Of a stretch of DNA of 64,000 nt, positions 42,805-52,831 are shown piece by piece (positions within the stretch are counted from its first letter, which is position 1; the number at the start of each line of letters is the position of its first letter). The translations under genes were made by a program, and so were the position numbers. The notes beneath the pieces were generated by a model. That model searched no databases. It worked only from the letters and a program-made list of their open reading frames with translations, and had not been told where the DNA came from. Source of the DNA: Heyndrickxia acidicola (lineage in GTDB: Bacteria; Bacillota; Bacilli; Bacillales; Bacillaceae_C); assembly GCF_001636425.1 (NCBI RefSeq), contig NZ_KV440953.1:3654001-3718000 (forward strand). Direction: 5' to 3'.

Positions 42805-44103
42805 TTACCGCTGGATTGAAAATTGCTGGAAAACGGTATGGGATGGAACGGGGTAATGCTCCTGTCCGGAGATTTTGTTAATAATTCTTTGGTTGCGCTG
42901 AACGGCAAGCTCTAAATCATCAGCACCCGTTGCAGCAACATGCTCTAAATTTGTGAGAGAAAAGAGCCTGTGCGGACGTTCTTTTTTAAATACAACCTCA
43001 TAATCCTTTGTAACTTTAAATCGTTTTTCATCCTCCCATACAATCTTTTCCTTAAGCGGATTAATCCATGCTGGCACATTTGGCCTGTAGCCTGTAGCTA
43101 AAACAACTTTCTCAGTAGGGTAATGGAAGGTGATATCCTCCTGTGTATGCCTGCATTGTAAACGGTAGGAACCGGCCTCAATTTCATAGCCTACCAGCTC
43201 AATCAAAGGCTGAATGGTTACCTTTAATTCCAGGCCGCCAATGGAACGGCGGTAAAGTAAGTCATAGATGGACTTCAAGGTTTCCGGACTGATTCCATTG
43301 CGGAGCGTATGAAGCTTGGGAAGGATCTTCATCCTTTCTGACAGTGGAAGATCATGATAATAATCCACGAACTCAGGCGAAAATACTTCTTCACTCAGCT
43401 TGCCGGATTCAAGCTGCATAAATCCAGAAGAGCGTGTGAACCAGGTTAAATGATATTTGTATATGTCCTGTTCAAGTAGAAGGTTGTGGAAGGTTTCAGC
43501 TGCGCTCTGGCCGGACCCGATTACGGTAATGGATGCCGATTTTTTTAATTCCTTTTCATAGTAAAGGTACTGGCTTGAGTGAATGATATCCGCTGAAGGT
43601 GCACTCTCAAACCCATCCGGCACAATAGGGATAGAGCCGGTGCCAAGTACAATATTTCGAGCAAAATAATGTTCGGTTGCGTGTGTCTGTGTATCTTCAA
43701 TCACTGCTTCATAGCAGTCATCATGATCGATGAGTTCAATTACTTTTTTTCCAAAAAGACACTGCTCCAGCTGCTCAGCTACCCATTTGGAATAAGCCTG
43801 ATATTCTTTTCTTGGAATCTCCAAATGTTTATAAAAATAAAAATGATAGAGCCTGTTATGTTTAAATAAGTAGTTCAAATAGGAGTAGTTGCTTGTCGGA
43901 TCGGCAAAGGTCACAAGATCAGCGAGAAAAGAAACCTGCATATCAGTTCCTTCGATCATCATGCCCGGATGCCAGTCAAATTGTGTTTTTTGTTCGAAAA
44001 AGAGTGCACTGATTTCCTCAAGCGGATCGGTCAAGGCAGCTAGGCTTAAGTTAGACGGACCAATCCCAACACCAATGAGGTCATAAATTTTTTCAGGGAT
44101 CAT
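42805..44103 (-). CDS. siderophore-type lysine/ornithine N-monooxygenase
   Basis: 432 residues of the flavin N-hydroxylating monooxygenase family (IucD/SidA/PvdA), which hydroxylates the side-chain amine of lysine or ornithine in hydroxamate siderophores. Visible are the FAD Rossmann motif GVGIGPSNLSLAAL, FFEQKTQFDWHPGMM, the NADPH-binding VIGSGQSAAE, and the C-terminal ATGYRPNVP. No NRPS, NIS synthetase or transport gene adjoins it, so the siderophore cannot be named. ATG 44103 is used; a TTG at 44121 lies earlier with AAGGATG between. It is single, with its own terminator. Confidence 0.88.
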   Translation of the reverse strand: MIPEKIYDLIGVGIGPSNLSLAALTDPLEEISALFFEQKTQFDWHPGMMIEGTDMQVSFLADLVTFADPTSNYSYLNYLFKHNRLYHFYFYKHLEIPRKEYQAYSKWVAEQLEQCLFGKKVIELIDHDDCYEAVIEDTQTHATEHYFARNIVLGTGSIPIVPDGFESAPSADIIHSSQYLYYEKELKKSASITVIGSGQSAAETFHNLLLEQDIYKYHLTWFTRSSGFMQLESGKLSEEVFSPEFVDYYHDLPLSERMKILPKLHTLRNGISPETLKSIYDLLYRRSIGGLELKVTIQPLIELVGYEIEAGSYRLQCRHTQEDITFHYPTEKVVLATGYRPNVPAWINPLKEKIVWEDEKRFKVTKDYEVVFKKERPHRLFSLTNLEHVAATGADDLELAVQRNQRIINKISGQEHYPVPSHTVFQQFSIQR

Positions 44104-44239
44104 GTCTCTCACATCCTTCAATAAAATTTATTTATGTATAGACTTTTTAATGGAAAAAAAGTGATTTGATGAGGCTTCTGCTAAAACCTTAACTCAATAT
44201 ACTAAAGCGAAAAGAGTTCTATGAATTAAACTTAAAAAA

Positions 44240-44318
44240 AGAAAAAGCCCCCCTTATGGAAGCTGTAAAGTATAAGGGTGTTGAGTTGTAGGCATTTTAC
44301 AGCTCATAAAAAGGGGGT
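44240..44318 (-). terminator. long hairpin terminator after the CsbD gene
   Basis: CCCCCCTTATG-GA-AGCTGTAAA pairs with TTTACAGCTCATAAAAAGGGGG over about 30 bases; on the minus strand it is followed by CTTTTTCTTTTTTT. Confidence 0.75.
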
Positions 44319-44389
44319 GAGGGGTAAGTGCAATTAGCAAGTAAAGAAAAGCATGTGCTAAAGACTATAACCAGTCTGAAGCAGGTATT

Positions 44390-44575
44390 TTATTTAGAGA
44401 AAAGATCCTTTGCTTGTCCAACCTTTTCCTGGACTTTTCCTTTTGCATTATCTGCGTGTCCTTCAGCTACTTTGCTGTCATCATTCGTCATTTTGCCGTA
44501 GCCTTTTTTTACTTCACCTTTTAATTGGTTGCCTTTCCCTTTCAATTTGTCATCAAGACCATTATTGTTTGTCAT
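44390..44575 (-). CDS. CsbD-family stress protein
   Basis: 61 residues of the CsbD family: NGLDDKLKGKGNQLKGEVKK, YGKMTNDD and GKVQEKVGQAKDLF. These small, highly charged cytosolic proteins belong to the general stress regulon; their activity is unknown. GGAGGAATTG precedes the ATG. A sequence closely matching the sigma-B promoter consensus lies 80-105 bases upstream, fitting the sigma-B control known for csbD. It has a strong terminator. Confidence 0.88.
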   Translation of the reverse strand: MTNNNGLDDKLKGKGNQLKGEVKKGYGKMTNDDSKVAEGHADNAKGKVQEKVGQAKDLFSK

Positions 44576-44656
44576 GATACAATTCCTCCTTCAATATATT
44601 TAAAAATCATAAATACATTTTAAAATTAAGGCATGTCCGCCTGCCTTGCATAACCT

Positions 44657-44682
44657 ATTCCCGTGGGATAGAAGAAATAAAC
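44657..44682 (-). promoter_or_regulatory. sigma-B-type promoter
   Basis: On the minus strand GTTTAT (-35) and GGGAAT (-10) are 14 bases apart, matching GTTTAA-N12-14-GGGWAT. It lies about 80 bases upstream of the CsbD start. Confidence 0.8.
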
Positions 44683-44700
44683 ATTAAAAAAATTTACCCA

Positions 44701-44741
44701 ATTAACGCACGAAAGGGGTCTGACCCCTTTCGTGCGTTAAT
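44701..44741. repeat. REP-like palindrome, copy 9, perfect
   Basis: 20-base arms with no mismatch (ATTAACGCACG on the left) around a single T at 44721. Confidence 0.9.
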
Positions 44742-44870
44742 GTATAAAAGAACAAAGAATATGCCAATAATCCGGCTTTTATGGTTTGTCTTTGTTTGGT
44801 AAAATGAATTAATAGAAAAATCAATAAATAATAAGGTGAACTCTGCTTGCAGAAGTAAAGGAGCTGAAAA

Positions 44871-44975
44871 ATGAACGGAAAGAGGAACCAACTAATCTTT
44901 TTTGGCGTTAGTACAGCATTTATTGTAGCGGGTATTGCAATAGCATTATATTGGATTCATTTGGCTCATAAATAA
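44871..44975 (+). CDS. 34-residue single-helix membrane peptide
   Basis: MNGKRNQ, a hydrophobic run FFGVSTAFIVAGIAIALYW and IHLAHK. AAAGGAG lies 7 bases before the ATG. It is similar in design to the 29-residue peptide at 22584 but not in sequence. Function is unknown. Confidence 0.6.
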   Translation: MNGKRNQLIFFGVSTAFIVAGIAIALYWIHLAHK

Positions 44976-45205
44976 AATGGCTCAACAGAGGCTTGAGCGT
45001 AATGACCTCGTTTCCGAAATGGAAGGGAGGATTTTTTATGTGCCTTTATCTTGTTTTGGAAAGGAAAGGCACTGTTTGTAAACCTTTGTACAATAGAAGC
45101 TCTCTATGGTGTAAAAAAGATGCCAAGAAGATTTGCAGAACATGCTTTATGCAACAACGAAAATAACAATTTTAGCTAGTATGGCCTTTGGGGCGAGAGG
45201 TGAAT
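44976..45205. other. intergenic, no gene seen
   Basis: GGCTCAA/TTGAGC hairpin right after the peptide gene. AAAAAGATGCCAAGAAGAT near 45117 faintly recalls the MITE interior but is too weak to call. Confidence 0.35.
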
Positions 45206-45257
45206 GCTTTAGTCTGCTAAAGGGGTTTGATCCCTTTTGTACGTTAATGTAGCAGAG
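45206..45257. repeat. REP-like palindrome, copy 10, left of the RAYT gene
   Basis: AAAGGGG-TTTGAT-CCCTTTT with outer CTGCT and AGCAG; the core has two changes from GGTCTGACC. It lies 80 bases upstream of the RAYT start. Confidence 0.65.
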
Positions 45258-45338
45258 TGGTGAGATAACAGTTTTTATTCCAGATAGGATATTGTATAAT
45301 ATTTTTGAATATATTAATCATTCTGCGAGGTGGTTTAT

Positions 45339-45932
45339 TTGCCAAGAAAACCGCGTGTGTGGTATCCCGGTGCGACCTACCACATAACGGCCAGAGGGGT
45401 TCGCAAGATGGATATATTTCTGGATACCCTCGATTTTCAAACTTATTTAAAATACCTTCTTGATGTCCGCGCCAGACACCCCTACACACTTCATGCCTAC
45501 TGTTTAATGAACAATCATCTCCATCTTCAGCTTGAAACGGTAAAAACTCCTCTTGATATCATCATTAAAGATCTTCATTCCCAATACGCCATTTATTTCA
45601 ATAAGCGTTATGATGCGCATGGACACGTATTTCAAGGCAGATATGGAGCTGAAATAATTGAAAATTATCCGTACTTCCTTAAGGTGAGCTCTTATATCCA
45701 TTTAAATCCAGTGGCGGCCAGCATGGTGAAAAGGCCAGAGGATTACCGTTGGAGCAGCTATTCAGCTTATATAGCTGCTGCAGACACTAAAAACCCCTAT
45801 GTCAGTATGGAAAAAACACTGTCTTATTTTTCTGCTCCCCATTCAGCAAACCCGCAAAAACCTCCAAGACAGCACTATAAAGCATTTGTGGAAGCATTAG
45901 GGGGCCAAGCCCAAACTATCTTAGTGAACTAA
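45339..45932 (+). CDS. REP-associated tyrosine transposase (RAYT), IS200-like
   Basis: 197 residues of the Y1 HUH endonuclease family. RAYTs act on REP palindromes, probably nicking and joining single-stranded DNA. Motifs: PRKPRVWYPGATYHITARG at the start, the HUH motif His60-Leu-His62 in MNNHLHL, GHVFQGRYGAEII, and the YIHLNPVAASM block with the likely nucleophile Tyr119. TTG 45339 is preferred (GAGGTGG 5 bases upstream) over GTG 45330. The gene lies between REP-like copies 10 and 11, and is single-copy in the window, without IS-type ends, as expected of RAYTs. It appears intact. Confidence 0.88.
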   Translation: MPRKPRVWYPGATYHITARGVRKMDIFLDTLDFQTYLKYLLDVRARHPYTLHAYCLMNNHLHLQLETVKTPLDIIIKDLHSQYAIYFNKRYDAHGHVFQGRYGAEIIENYPYFLKVSSYIHLNPVAASMVKRPEDYRWSSYSAYIAAADTKNPYVSMEKTLSYFSAPHSANPQKPPRQHYKAFVEALGGQAQTILVN

Positions 45933-45947
45933 GATGGTTTTTTAGTG

Positions 45948-45990
45948 CTGTAAAGCGTAGAAGGGGTCAGACCCCTTCTACGCTTTACAG
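45948..45990. repeat. REP-like palindrome, copy 11, perfect, right of the RAYT gene
   Basis: 21-base arms with no mismatch (CTGTAAAGCGTAG on the left) around A at 45969. It starts 15 bases past the RAYT stop. Confidence 0.9.
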
Positions 45991-46082
45991 TAAAAAAGCA
46001 ATCAATCGCTTGTTTAAAATGGGGGAGGTTGAGGGAACATTAAGGTGTAAGTAGTGTACAGCTAGAAAGGTGGTTTATCAGT

Positions 46083-47739
<1,657 letters not shown>

Positions 47740-47747
47740 TATCACAC

Positions 47748-47790
47748 GAAAAAGCCTGTCTCTTTTGATCAAAAAGAGGCAGGCTTTTTC
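47748..47790 (+). terminator. strong terminator of glcU-gdh
   Basis: GAAAAAGCCTGTCTCTTTT pairs with AAAAAGAGGCAGGCTTTTTC over a 4-base loop (one mismatch). Confidence 0.9.
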
Positions 47791-47838
47791 GCTTTAAAGC
47801 ATTGAAAGGGTCAGACCCCTTTTACACGGTGAAGCACG
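47790..47838. repeat. REP-like palindrome, copy 12
   Basis: Centre at 47813: AAAGGGTC / GACCCCTTTT with one G short on the left; arms TTTAAAGCATTG and TACACGGTGAAGC. Confidence 0.7.
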
Positions 47839-47870
47839 ATAGGGGTCAGACCCCTTCTGTGCTTTAGCGT
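47829..47870. repeat. REP-like palindrome, copy 13, tandem to copy 12
   Basis: Centre at 47848: AGGGGTC / GACCCCT, arms AAGCACGAT and CTGTGCTT. The TetR stop codon (minus strand, 47864-47866) falls in its right arm. Confidence 0.75.
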
Positions 47871-48502
47871 GTGAAAGGACCTGCCATCAGCCCATTCCAG
47901 AATAGCTTTAGGATGGAGCCTGCGGTTTCCTCAGTTGAAGGAAAAAGAGGGGTTCCTTCAGGGGATTTGTAATTTCCGACTCGGAGAAGGGCATTGTAGG
48001 CATGTGCAGCAAATTTAGCCCCCACAGGAGGAATTTCCCCTTTGTCAATGGCATCCTGAATGGCAGCTTCAATGCTTTCAAACATTCTCTCCTCAGCAAT
48101 CAGCATATCCTGTACCTGCTCATCGGAAAGGGAAGATTTTGACTCCCGCATAAAGCTGTCCAAATCAAGTGACGTTGTCGCATGTAAATGTGCAACCGTC
48201 ACATCCATTAATCGGTCATACAAAGGTTTATCAGACTCAATCAGCATTCTGATCCGCTCGCGAACCCGGGCCATCATAGCGACCATCGTCTCCTTGAACA
48301 GCTCGGCCTTGGAGCCATAATAATAGTACACCGTTGCTTTCGTCATACCGCCCGCCTTCGCCACATCATCAATGGAAACCTTTTGAAAACCGTGCTCTAA
48401 AAATAAACGGGAGGCCACCTGGAGGATTAATTCCTTTTTCGGTGTTTGAATCTCGGATGCCTTGGGCCTTCCAGGTGCCCGGCCCCGTTGTTGATTAACC
48501 AT
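47864..48502 (-). CDS. TetR-family repressor of the adjacent MMPL gene
   Basis: 212 residues: N-terminal HTH (FLEHGFQKVSIDDVAKAGGMTKATVYYYYGSKAELF) after a basic Arg/Pro-rich lead (RGRAPGRPKA), then a helical ligand domain of the AcrR type. It is divergent from the MMPL transporter, whose upstream region has two CAGTATATAT boxes. The expected role is drug- or lipid-inducible repression of that exporter. The stop codon is formed by REP copy 13. AAGGAGAG lies 10 bases before the ATG. Confidence 0.88.
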   Translation of the reverse strand: MVNQQRGRAPGRPKASEIQTPKKELILQVASRLFLEHGFQKVSIDDVAKAGGMTKATVYYYYGSKAELFKETMVAMMARVRERIRMLIESDKPLYDRLMDVTVAHLHATTSLDLDSFMRESKSSLSDEQVQDMLIAEERMFESIEAAIQDAIDKGEIPPVGAKFAAHAYNALLRVGNYKSPEGTPLFPSTEETAGSILKLFWNGLMAGPFTR

Positions 48503-48566
48503 CTTCCATCGCTCTCCTTAAAAATTTTTTTCGATTTATGAGGTTAGGATTTGAAAATTAACCGAC

Positions 48567-48617
48567 CAGTATATATAATTAAAATGAAATTAATCAACTC
48601 ATCAGTATATATTAATA
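48567..48617. promoter_or_regulatory. paired TetR operator candidates
   Basis: CAGTATATATAATTA at 48567 and CAGTATATATTAATA at 48603 repeat the same box 36 bases apart. The second sits in the palindrome AGTAT-N6-ATACT. They lie between the TetR and MMPL starts. Confidence 0.65.
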
Positions 48618-48661
48618 CTATACCCAATTTGCAACAGAAAATAAAGGAGGGGAACAAGAGC

Positions 48662-50896
48662 ATGAAAAGCTTTTTGCTAAGCATGATTCATGCAGTAACA
48701 GGCAAGAAAGGGAAGTGGATTACGCTTGCAGTGTGGATTCTTTTAACAGGCGTCTTATCCGCCGTTTTTCCCAGCGTACAAAAAATGACCGATGACAGTG
48801 CAGCGAATTTGCCTAAATCGGATATGTCTGTTCAGGCACAAAAAATTGCCGATAAATATTTTCCAAACAATGCAGGAACACCTCTACTTGTAGTGTGGTA
48901 CCGTTCAGGGGGCCTTGAGGACCAGGATTACAAGCTCGTCTCCAAGATGTATCAAAAGCTTGAGGATCAGCCCTTAAAGGCACAAAATTTTATTCCGCCA
49001 TTTGCAAAGATTCCGTCGCAAGCCTTAAAGGCCCAGGCATCTAAGGATGGAACATCACTTGTTACACCTGTATTTATGAAGAAAAATGCCAGTACCAAAC
49101 AGCTGGACAGCGATTTGAAAAAGCTTCAAAACCAAATCGAAAACGAGGGATCTTCCAAAGCAATCTTTGATAAAAAACTCAGCAGCTCTGGCCTGCATGT
49201 TCGATTTACAGGGCCGGTTGGAATTGCAACAGATGCTACAGCTCTATTCAGCAAAGCGGATGTCACGCTGCTGATTTCAACAGTTCTTTTAGTTCTAATT
49301 TTATTAATTCTGCTTTATCGTTCACCAATTCTAGCCATTGTCCCATTGATTGGAGTAGGATTTGCCTACGGTGTAACAGGCCCGATTCTGGGCATGCTCG
49401 CAAAGCAAGGCATTATCACCATTGATTCGCAGGCTGTCTCCATCATGACCGTTCTGCTATTCGGTGCCGGGACGGATTACTGTCTCTTCTTAGTATCCAA
49501 ATACCGGGAATGCCTTTTGGAGGAAAAAAACCCGACCAAAGCGCTTCAGCAGGCTATTCAGCATTCCGGCGGTGCGATTATGGTCAGTGCCATTACCGTG
49601 GTAGTGAGCCTGTGTACGCTGCTCCTGGCGCAATTCGGCTCCTACCAGCGCTTTGCAACACCATTTAGCTTGGTCATTCTCATTATGGGCATTGCCGCCT
49701 TAACGCTTCTGCCGGCCCTGCTAAGTATCTTTGGCAGAATTTCCTTCTTCCCATTTATCCCAAGAACCGAGGAAATGACCCGGGAACTGGAAATGAGAAA
49801 AGGGAAAAAAATCAAAAGGCGCGAAGCACATGGGAAAATCAGCAAAAGACTCGGAGTCTTTGTTACAAATAAGCCTTGGACTGTTATTGTTATCAGTGTG
49901 ATTGTACTTGGGGTACTGGCAGCCTTTGTTCCCCGCATACAGTACACTCAAAACCTGATTTCATCTTTTCCGAAGGATATGCCGTCACGTGAAGGCTTTG
50001 ACCTAATGGCGAAGCATTTCTCTCCGGGAGAACTGGCACCGGTACAGGTGATCGCCAATACGGAAGGGAAAAATCCAGATCTTAAAAAAGCTCTCAGCGG
50101 ACTTTCATTTGTGGATTCAGTGTCAAATCCTGCTGTCAGTACAAAGAACAAACAATATATCTCCTTAAATGTAAACCTGAAGGATGACCCATATGATAAT
50201 AAATCGGTAAAAGATATACCAAAAATACAAAATAAGGTAAAAGCAGCGTTAAATGATGCGGGGGTTAAGCCGGAAGGCCATTATTGGATCGGCGGAGAGA
50301 CCTCCAATCTGTATGACACGGAAAATGCAACAGACCGTGATTTTAAAGTGATTGTCCCAGTGGTTACTTTAATCATTGCCGCACTGCTGCTTGTCTACCT
50401 TCGTTCCATTGTAGCTATGGTGTACCTCATTGCCACAGTGGCACTTTCGTATCTCTCAGCATTGGGCGCAGGCTGGCTTCTGATCCACTATGGAATCGGT
50501 ATTTCAGCGATCCAGGGACTTATTCCGCTTTACGCATTTGTTTTCTTAGTGGCTTTAGGGGAAGATTACAATATCTTTATGATCTCGAGTATTTGGAAAA
50601 ATAGGAACGCCCAGCCGCATAAACTTGCCATTGCCAATGGTGTAACACAAACGAGCAGCGTTATTACATCAGCAGGCTTAATTCTTGCCGGAACCTTTGC
50701 GGTGCTGGCGACACTTCCAATTCAAGTGCTGCTGCAATTTGGGCTTGTCACAGCGATTGGTGTCCTGCTTGATACGTTTGTTGTTCGTCCGCTTCTTGTA
50801 CCAGCCATCACAACCGTCCTTGGACGCTATGCATTCTGGCCAGGAAAGCTATGGAACAAGCAGGATGAAATTCAGGCAGCGGCAGATAGAGAATAA
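48662..50896 (+). CDS. MMPL-family RND-type exporter, YdfJ-like
   Basis: 744 residues with twelve hydrophobic helices in the duplicated MMPL layout (two external loops at about 60-175 and 420-540). Family blocks: AATLPKSDMSVQAQ-type start (LPKSDMSVQAQ), FGAGTDYCLFLVSKYRE in the first half, and VALGEDYNIFMISSIW in the second, with the membrane Asp residues that couple proton flow. MMPL proteins export lipids or drugs. ATG 48662 follows AAGGAGGGG; in-frame upstream ATGs back to 48551 overlap the operator boxes. It is controlled by the divergent TetR. It ends with a terminator. Confidence 0.9.
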   Translation: MKSFLLSMIHAVTGKKGKWITLAVWILLTGVLSAVFPSVQKMTDDSAANLPKSDMSVQAQKIADKYFPNNAGTPLLVVWYRSGGLEDQDYKLVSKMYQKLEDQPLKAQNFIPPFAKIPSQALKAQASKDGTSLVTPVFMKKNASTKQLDSDLKKLQNQIENEGSSKAIFDKKLSSSGLHVRFTGPVGIATDATALFSKADVTLLISTVLLVLILLILLYRSPILAIVPLIGVGFAYGVTGPILGMLAKQGIITIDSQAVSIMTVLLFGAGTDYCLFLVSKYRECLLEEKNPTKALQQAIQHSGGAIMVSAITVVVSLCTLLLAQFGSYQRFATPFSLVILIMGIAALTLLPALLSIFGRISFFPFIPRTEEMTRELEMRKGKKIKRREAHGKISKRLGVFVTNKPWTVIVISVIVLGVLAAFVPRIQYTQNLISSFPKDMPSREGFDLMAKHFSPGELAPVQVIANTEGKNPDLKKALSGLSFVDSVSNPAVSTKNKQYISLNVNLKDDPYDNKSVKDIPKIQNKVKAALNDAGVKPEGHYWIGGETSNLYDTENATDRDFKVIVPVVTLIIAALLLVYLRSIVAMVYLIATVALSYLSALGAGWLLIHYGIGISAIQGLIPLYAFVFLVALGEDYNIFMISSIWKNRNAQPHKLAIANGVTQTSSVITSAGLILAGTFAVLATLPIQVLLQFGLVTAIGVLLDTFVVRPLLVPAITTVLGRYAFWPGKLWNKQDEIQAAADRE

Positions 50897-50933
50897 GATT
50901 TTTTCAATTCGACGGTCCTGGCGCGCATCTATA

Positions 50934-50970
50934 AAAAAGCGAATGAAGAGAAAATCTTCATTCGCTTTTT
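50934..50970 (+). terminator. strong Rho-independent terminator
   Basis: AAAAAGCGAATGAAGA pairs with TCTTCATTCGCTTTTT over a 5-base loop. Confidence 0.9.
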
Positions 50971-51133
50971 AAGTGGGCAAATCCGTATTTTGCCTGGATT
51001 TGAGGAGTCTTTTTGCAAGCTGCATATTGAACCGAGCTTTGCGTTAAAAGGAATAGTAGAATCTTTATTAGCAGGAGGGAAATCTTCAATCTGCATTGTA
51101 GCGGGAATCTTCTGGGAAGTGGATGCAGGAGCT

Positions 51134-51463
51134 TTAAAGACTAATGGGCAAAGGACGCAAAATGACCTTTATAAATCTTGGCATGAGAAGTTTTTCCTGG
51201 GCTTCTTTCAAGAAAATATACATGGCTTTTCCACCGATAGAATTTGCAGAATGAATGGTAATCCGGTCAGGGAACAGCTTCTGTTCTACAATCCACCGTA
51301 CAAGTGTCATACCGTTTTTTTGCTGATCGACCAGGTCATAGTCCAGGGAAAGGTGATGGACAGAAAAGTTTGTCAAAAGCTCGGCACATGCGTCGATGTC
51401 CTTAACAAGGATATGGCCTTGTGGACAAGAGCGGATATCATCGAGAAACACATTTATTTTCAT
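51134..51463 (-). CDS. cyclic-phosphate-processing receiver (cREC) domain protein
   Basis: 109 residues of a stand-alone CheY-like receiver in the cREC group, which predicted studies link to RNA cyclic-phosphate repair rather than histidine-kinase signalling. Receiver features: NVFLDDIR (acidic pair and Arg), HLSLDYDL (phosphorylatable Asp position), ITIHSANSIGGKAM (Ser and Lys regions). No DNA-binding domain. ATG 51463 (AAAGGTAGG just upstream) is preferred; in-frame codons back to 51547 are non-homologous. No histidine kinase or RNA ligase gene adjoins it. Confidence 0.75.
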   Translation of the reverse strand: MKINVFLDDIRSCPQGHILVKDIDACAELLTNFSVHHLSLDYDLVDQQKNGMTLVRWIVEQKLFPDRITIHSANSIGGKAMYIFLKEAQEKLLMPRFIKVILRPLPISL

Positions 51464-51928
51464 GGTCCTACCTTTCTTGAAATCTAGATTTACACCAGTG
51501 TAACATACTTTACTGGCGATATTTAGCGAACGAGAGGACCGCTTCATGTCGAAGAGCAGATCAGGTTAAGCACTGAGCGCATGTTGGGTAGAAAGTCATT
51601 TTTTTGCTAAAAAAAAGTCCCTCTGGGAGCCAAGCTTTTATGAAAATCGTGAACGCTGCAGCTTTTGAAATGAGGACATCGCCAGCGGACAGAATGATAA
51701 GATTAATCGAAAGGCTAGTCACCATTTCTTTAATTGAGCTGAAAAAAGGGTGACTAGTAATAGTGTGTTTCTTAGGAAAGTATAAGAATAGCATGGTAGA
51801 ATGTTTTGATAGTTTTGTTTTAATATGTAAAAGAGTTTATTTTTAAAAAAGCTCTTCAGCTTGCCTGTGGATTATGAGTTATTCACCATGGGCCAAATGA
51901 AAGGACGCCCGAAATAGGAGGGGAAATC
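51464..51928. other. intergenic, no gene seen
   Basis: AT-rich with two TATA-like stretches near 51781 and 51830 that could serve the DUF2231 gene. An AAAAAAGTCCCTCTGGG hairpin-like patch near 51608 is not convincing. Confidence 0.4.
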
Positions 51929-52414
51929 ATGTTTAACGAAGTATTCTCGCATATTCATCCCATTATGGTTCATTTTCCGATCGTCCTCATTCTTCTTGCC
52001 GCCGGTTATGATTTATTTTTAACGATCACAAAACAAAGAATTTCGCCTAAGCAGGGCTTTTTACTGTGGGCAGCAGCGTTTATTTTTGCCTGGATTGCAG
52101 TAGGGACAGGCCCTGAGGAGGATGCCAGAGGAAATACTAACCTTTTTAAGTATCACAGTACACTGGCAGATTTAACAACGGTGCTGGCAGCGGTTGTAGT
52201 AGCCTTCCGTCTGTTCTTTATTATTAAAAGGAAAGAGCTTTTAAAATCCTTGCTGGCTGTTTATTGTGTGCTTTCCATTATCTGTGCCATCGCCATTCTT
52301 TCTGTTGGTTACTTTGGCGGTGCAATGGTATACGACCAGGGTGTTGGAGTTAAAATGCATGGCAAGTATGTCAATCCCCCGCATCCAGGAAAGTTCGGAA
52401 ATCATGGTAATTAA
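51929..52414 (+). CDS. DUF2231 family membrane protein
   Basis: 161 residues with four hydrophobic helices. The family's conserved His motifs are clear: HPIMVHFPIVLILLAAG in the first helix, FKYHSTLADLT near the middle, and YFGGAMVYDQGVGV at the end. The paired His on helices suggest heme or metal binding, but no function is established. AGGAGGGGAAATC precedes the ATG. Monocistronic, followed by a terminator. Confidence 0.85.
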   Translation: MFNEVFSHIHPIMVHFPIVLILLAAGYDLFLTITKQRISPKQGFLLWAAAFIFAWIAVGTGPEEDARGNTNLFKYHSTLADLTTVLAAVVVAFRLFFIIKRKELLKSLLAVYCVLSIICAIAILSVGYFGGAMVYDQGVGVKMHGKYVNPPHPGKFGNHGN

Positions 52415-52433
52415 ATAGAGTGTCAAAATAAAA

Positions 52434-52462
52434 CGGATTGCAGAGGCAATCCTTTTTTTAGT
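52434..52462 (+). terminator. Rho-independent terminator
   Basis: GGATTGC pairs with GGCAATCC over a 4-base loop, followed by seven T residues. Confidence 0.8.
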
Positions 52463-52590
52463 GGCAGGAGTTCTAAAGAACGAAAGTGAATTAAGTAGGG
52501 TTGAGTAAAAATATAGAATAATCGGCAGCAAGGAACATGGCAGACACAAACTAGCTCATTTCACATAGGGCGCATAATGCTGGCTTTTGA

Positions 52591-52831
52591 ATGGGATTAA
52601 AAACGCATCAATACGAATGGATACCTTTTTCAGACGGAGCATTGGAACCAGAAGATGTGCTGGTGTGGAAAAATGAGAAGGGCTTCCTCCTTCATGCTTG
52701 TTATTATCTGGGAAAAGGTTACTTTTTTTAATATAAATGGACATTTCTTTGTTAACCCCTGGCAGCTGGTTTCAATGGATGCATTGTATGAGATTTGGGA
52801 AAATGAAGAATGGAAGCCTACAGGCGTATAA
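52591..52831 (+). pseudogene. frameshifted small acidic protein gene, unknown
   Basis: ATG 52591 opens MGLKTHQYEWIPFSDGALEP through CYYLGKGYFF, where a run of seven T residues (52733-52739) causes a stop. Removing one T joins it to NINGHFFVNPWQLVSMDALYE and ...WENEEWKPTGV ending at TAA 52831, giving 80 residues. The two parts are both coding-like and separated only by the T-run. I do not recognise the family. No ribosome binding site is visible, which is against an intact gene. Confidence 0.6.

Noticed and set aside
50990-51487. 165-codon open frame on the plus strand
   Set aside because: Its second half is exactly antisense to the cREC gene, whose motifs are clear. The first 50 codons lack a ribosome binding site and any known domain.
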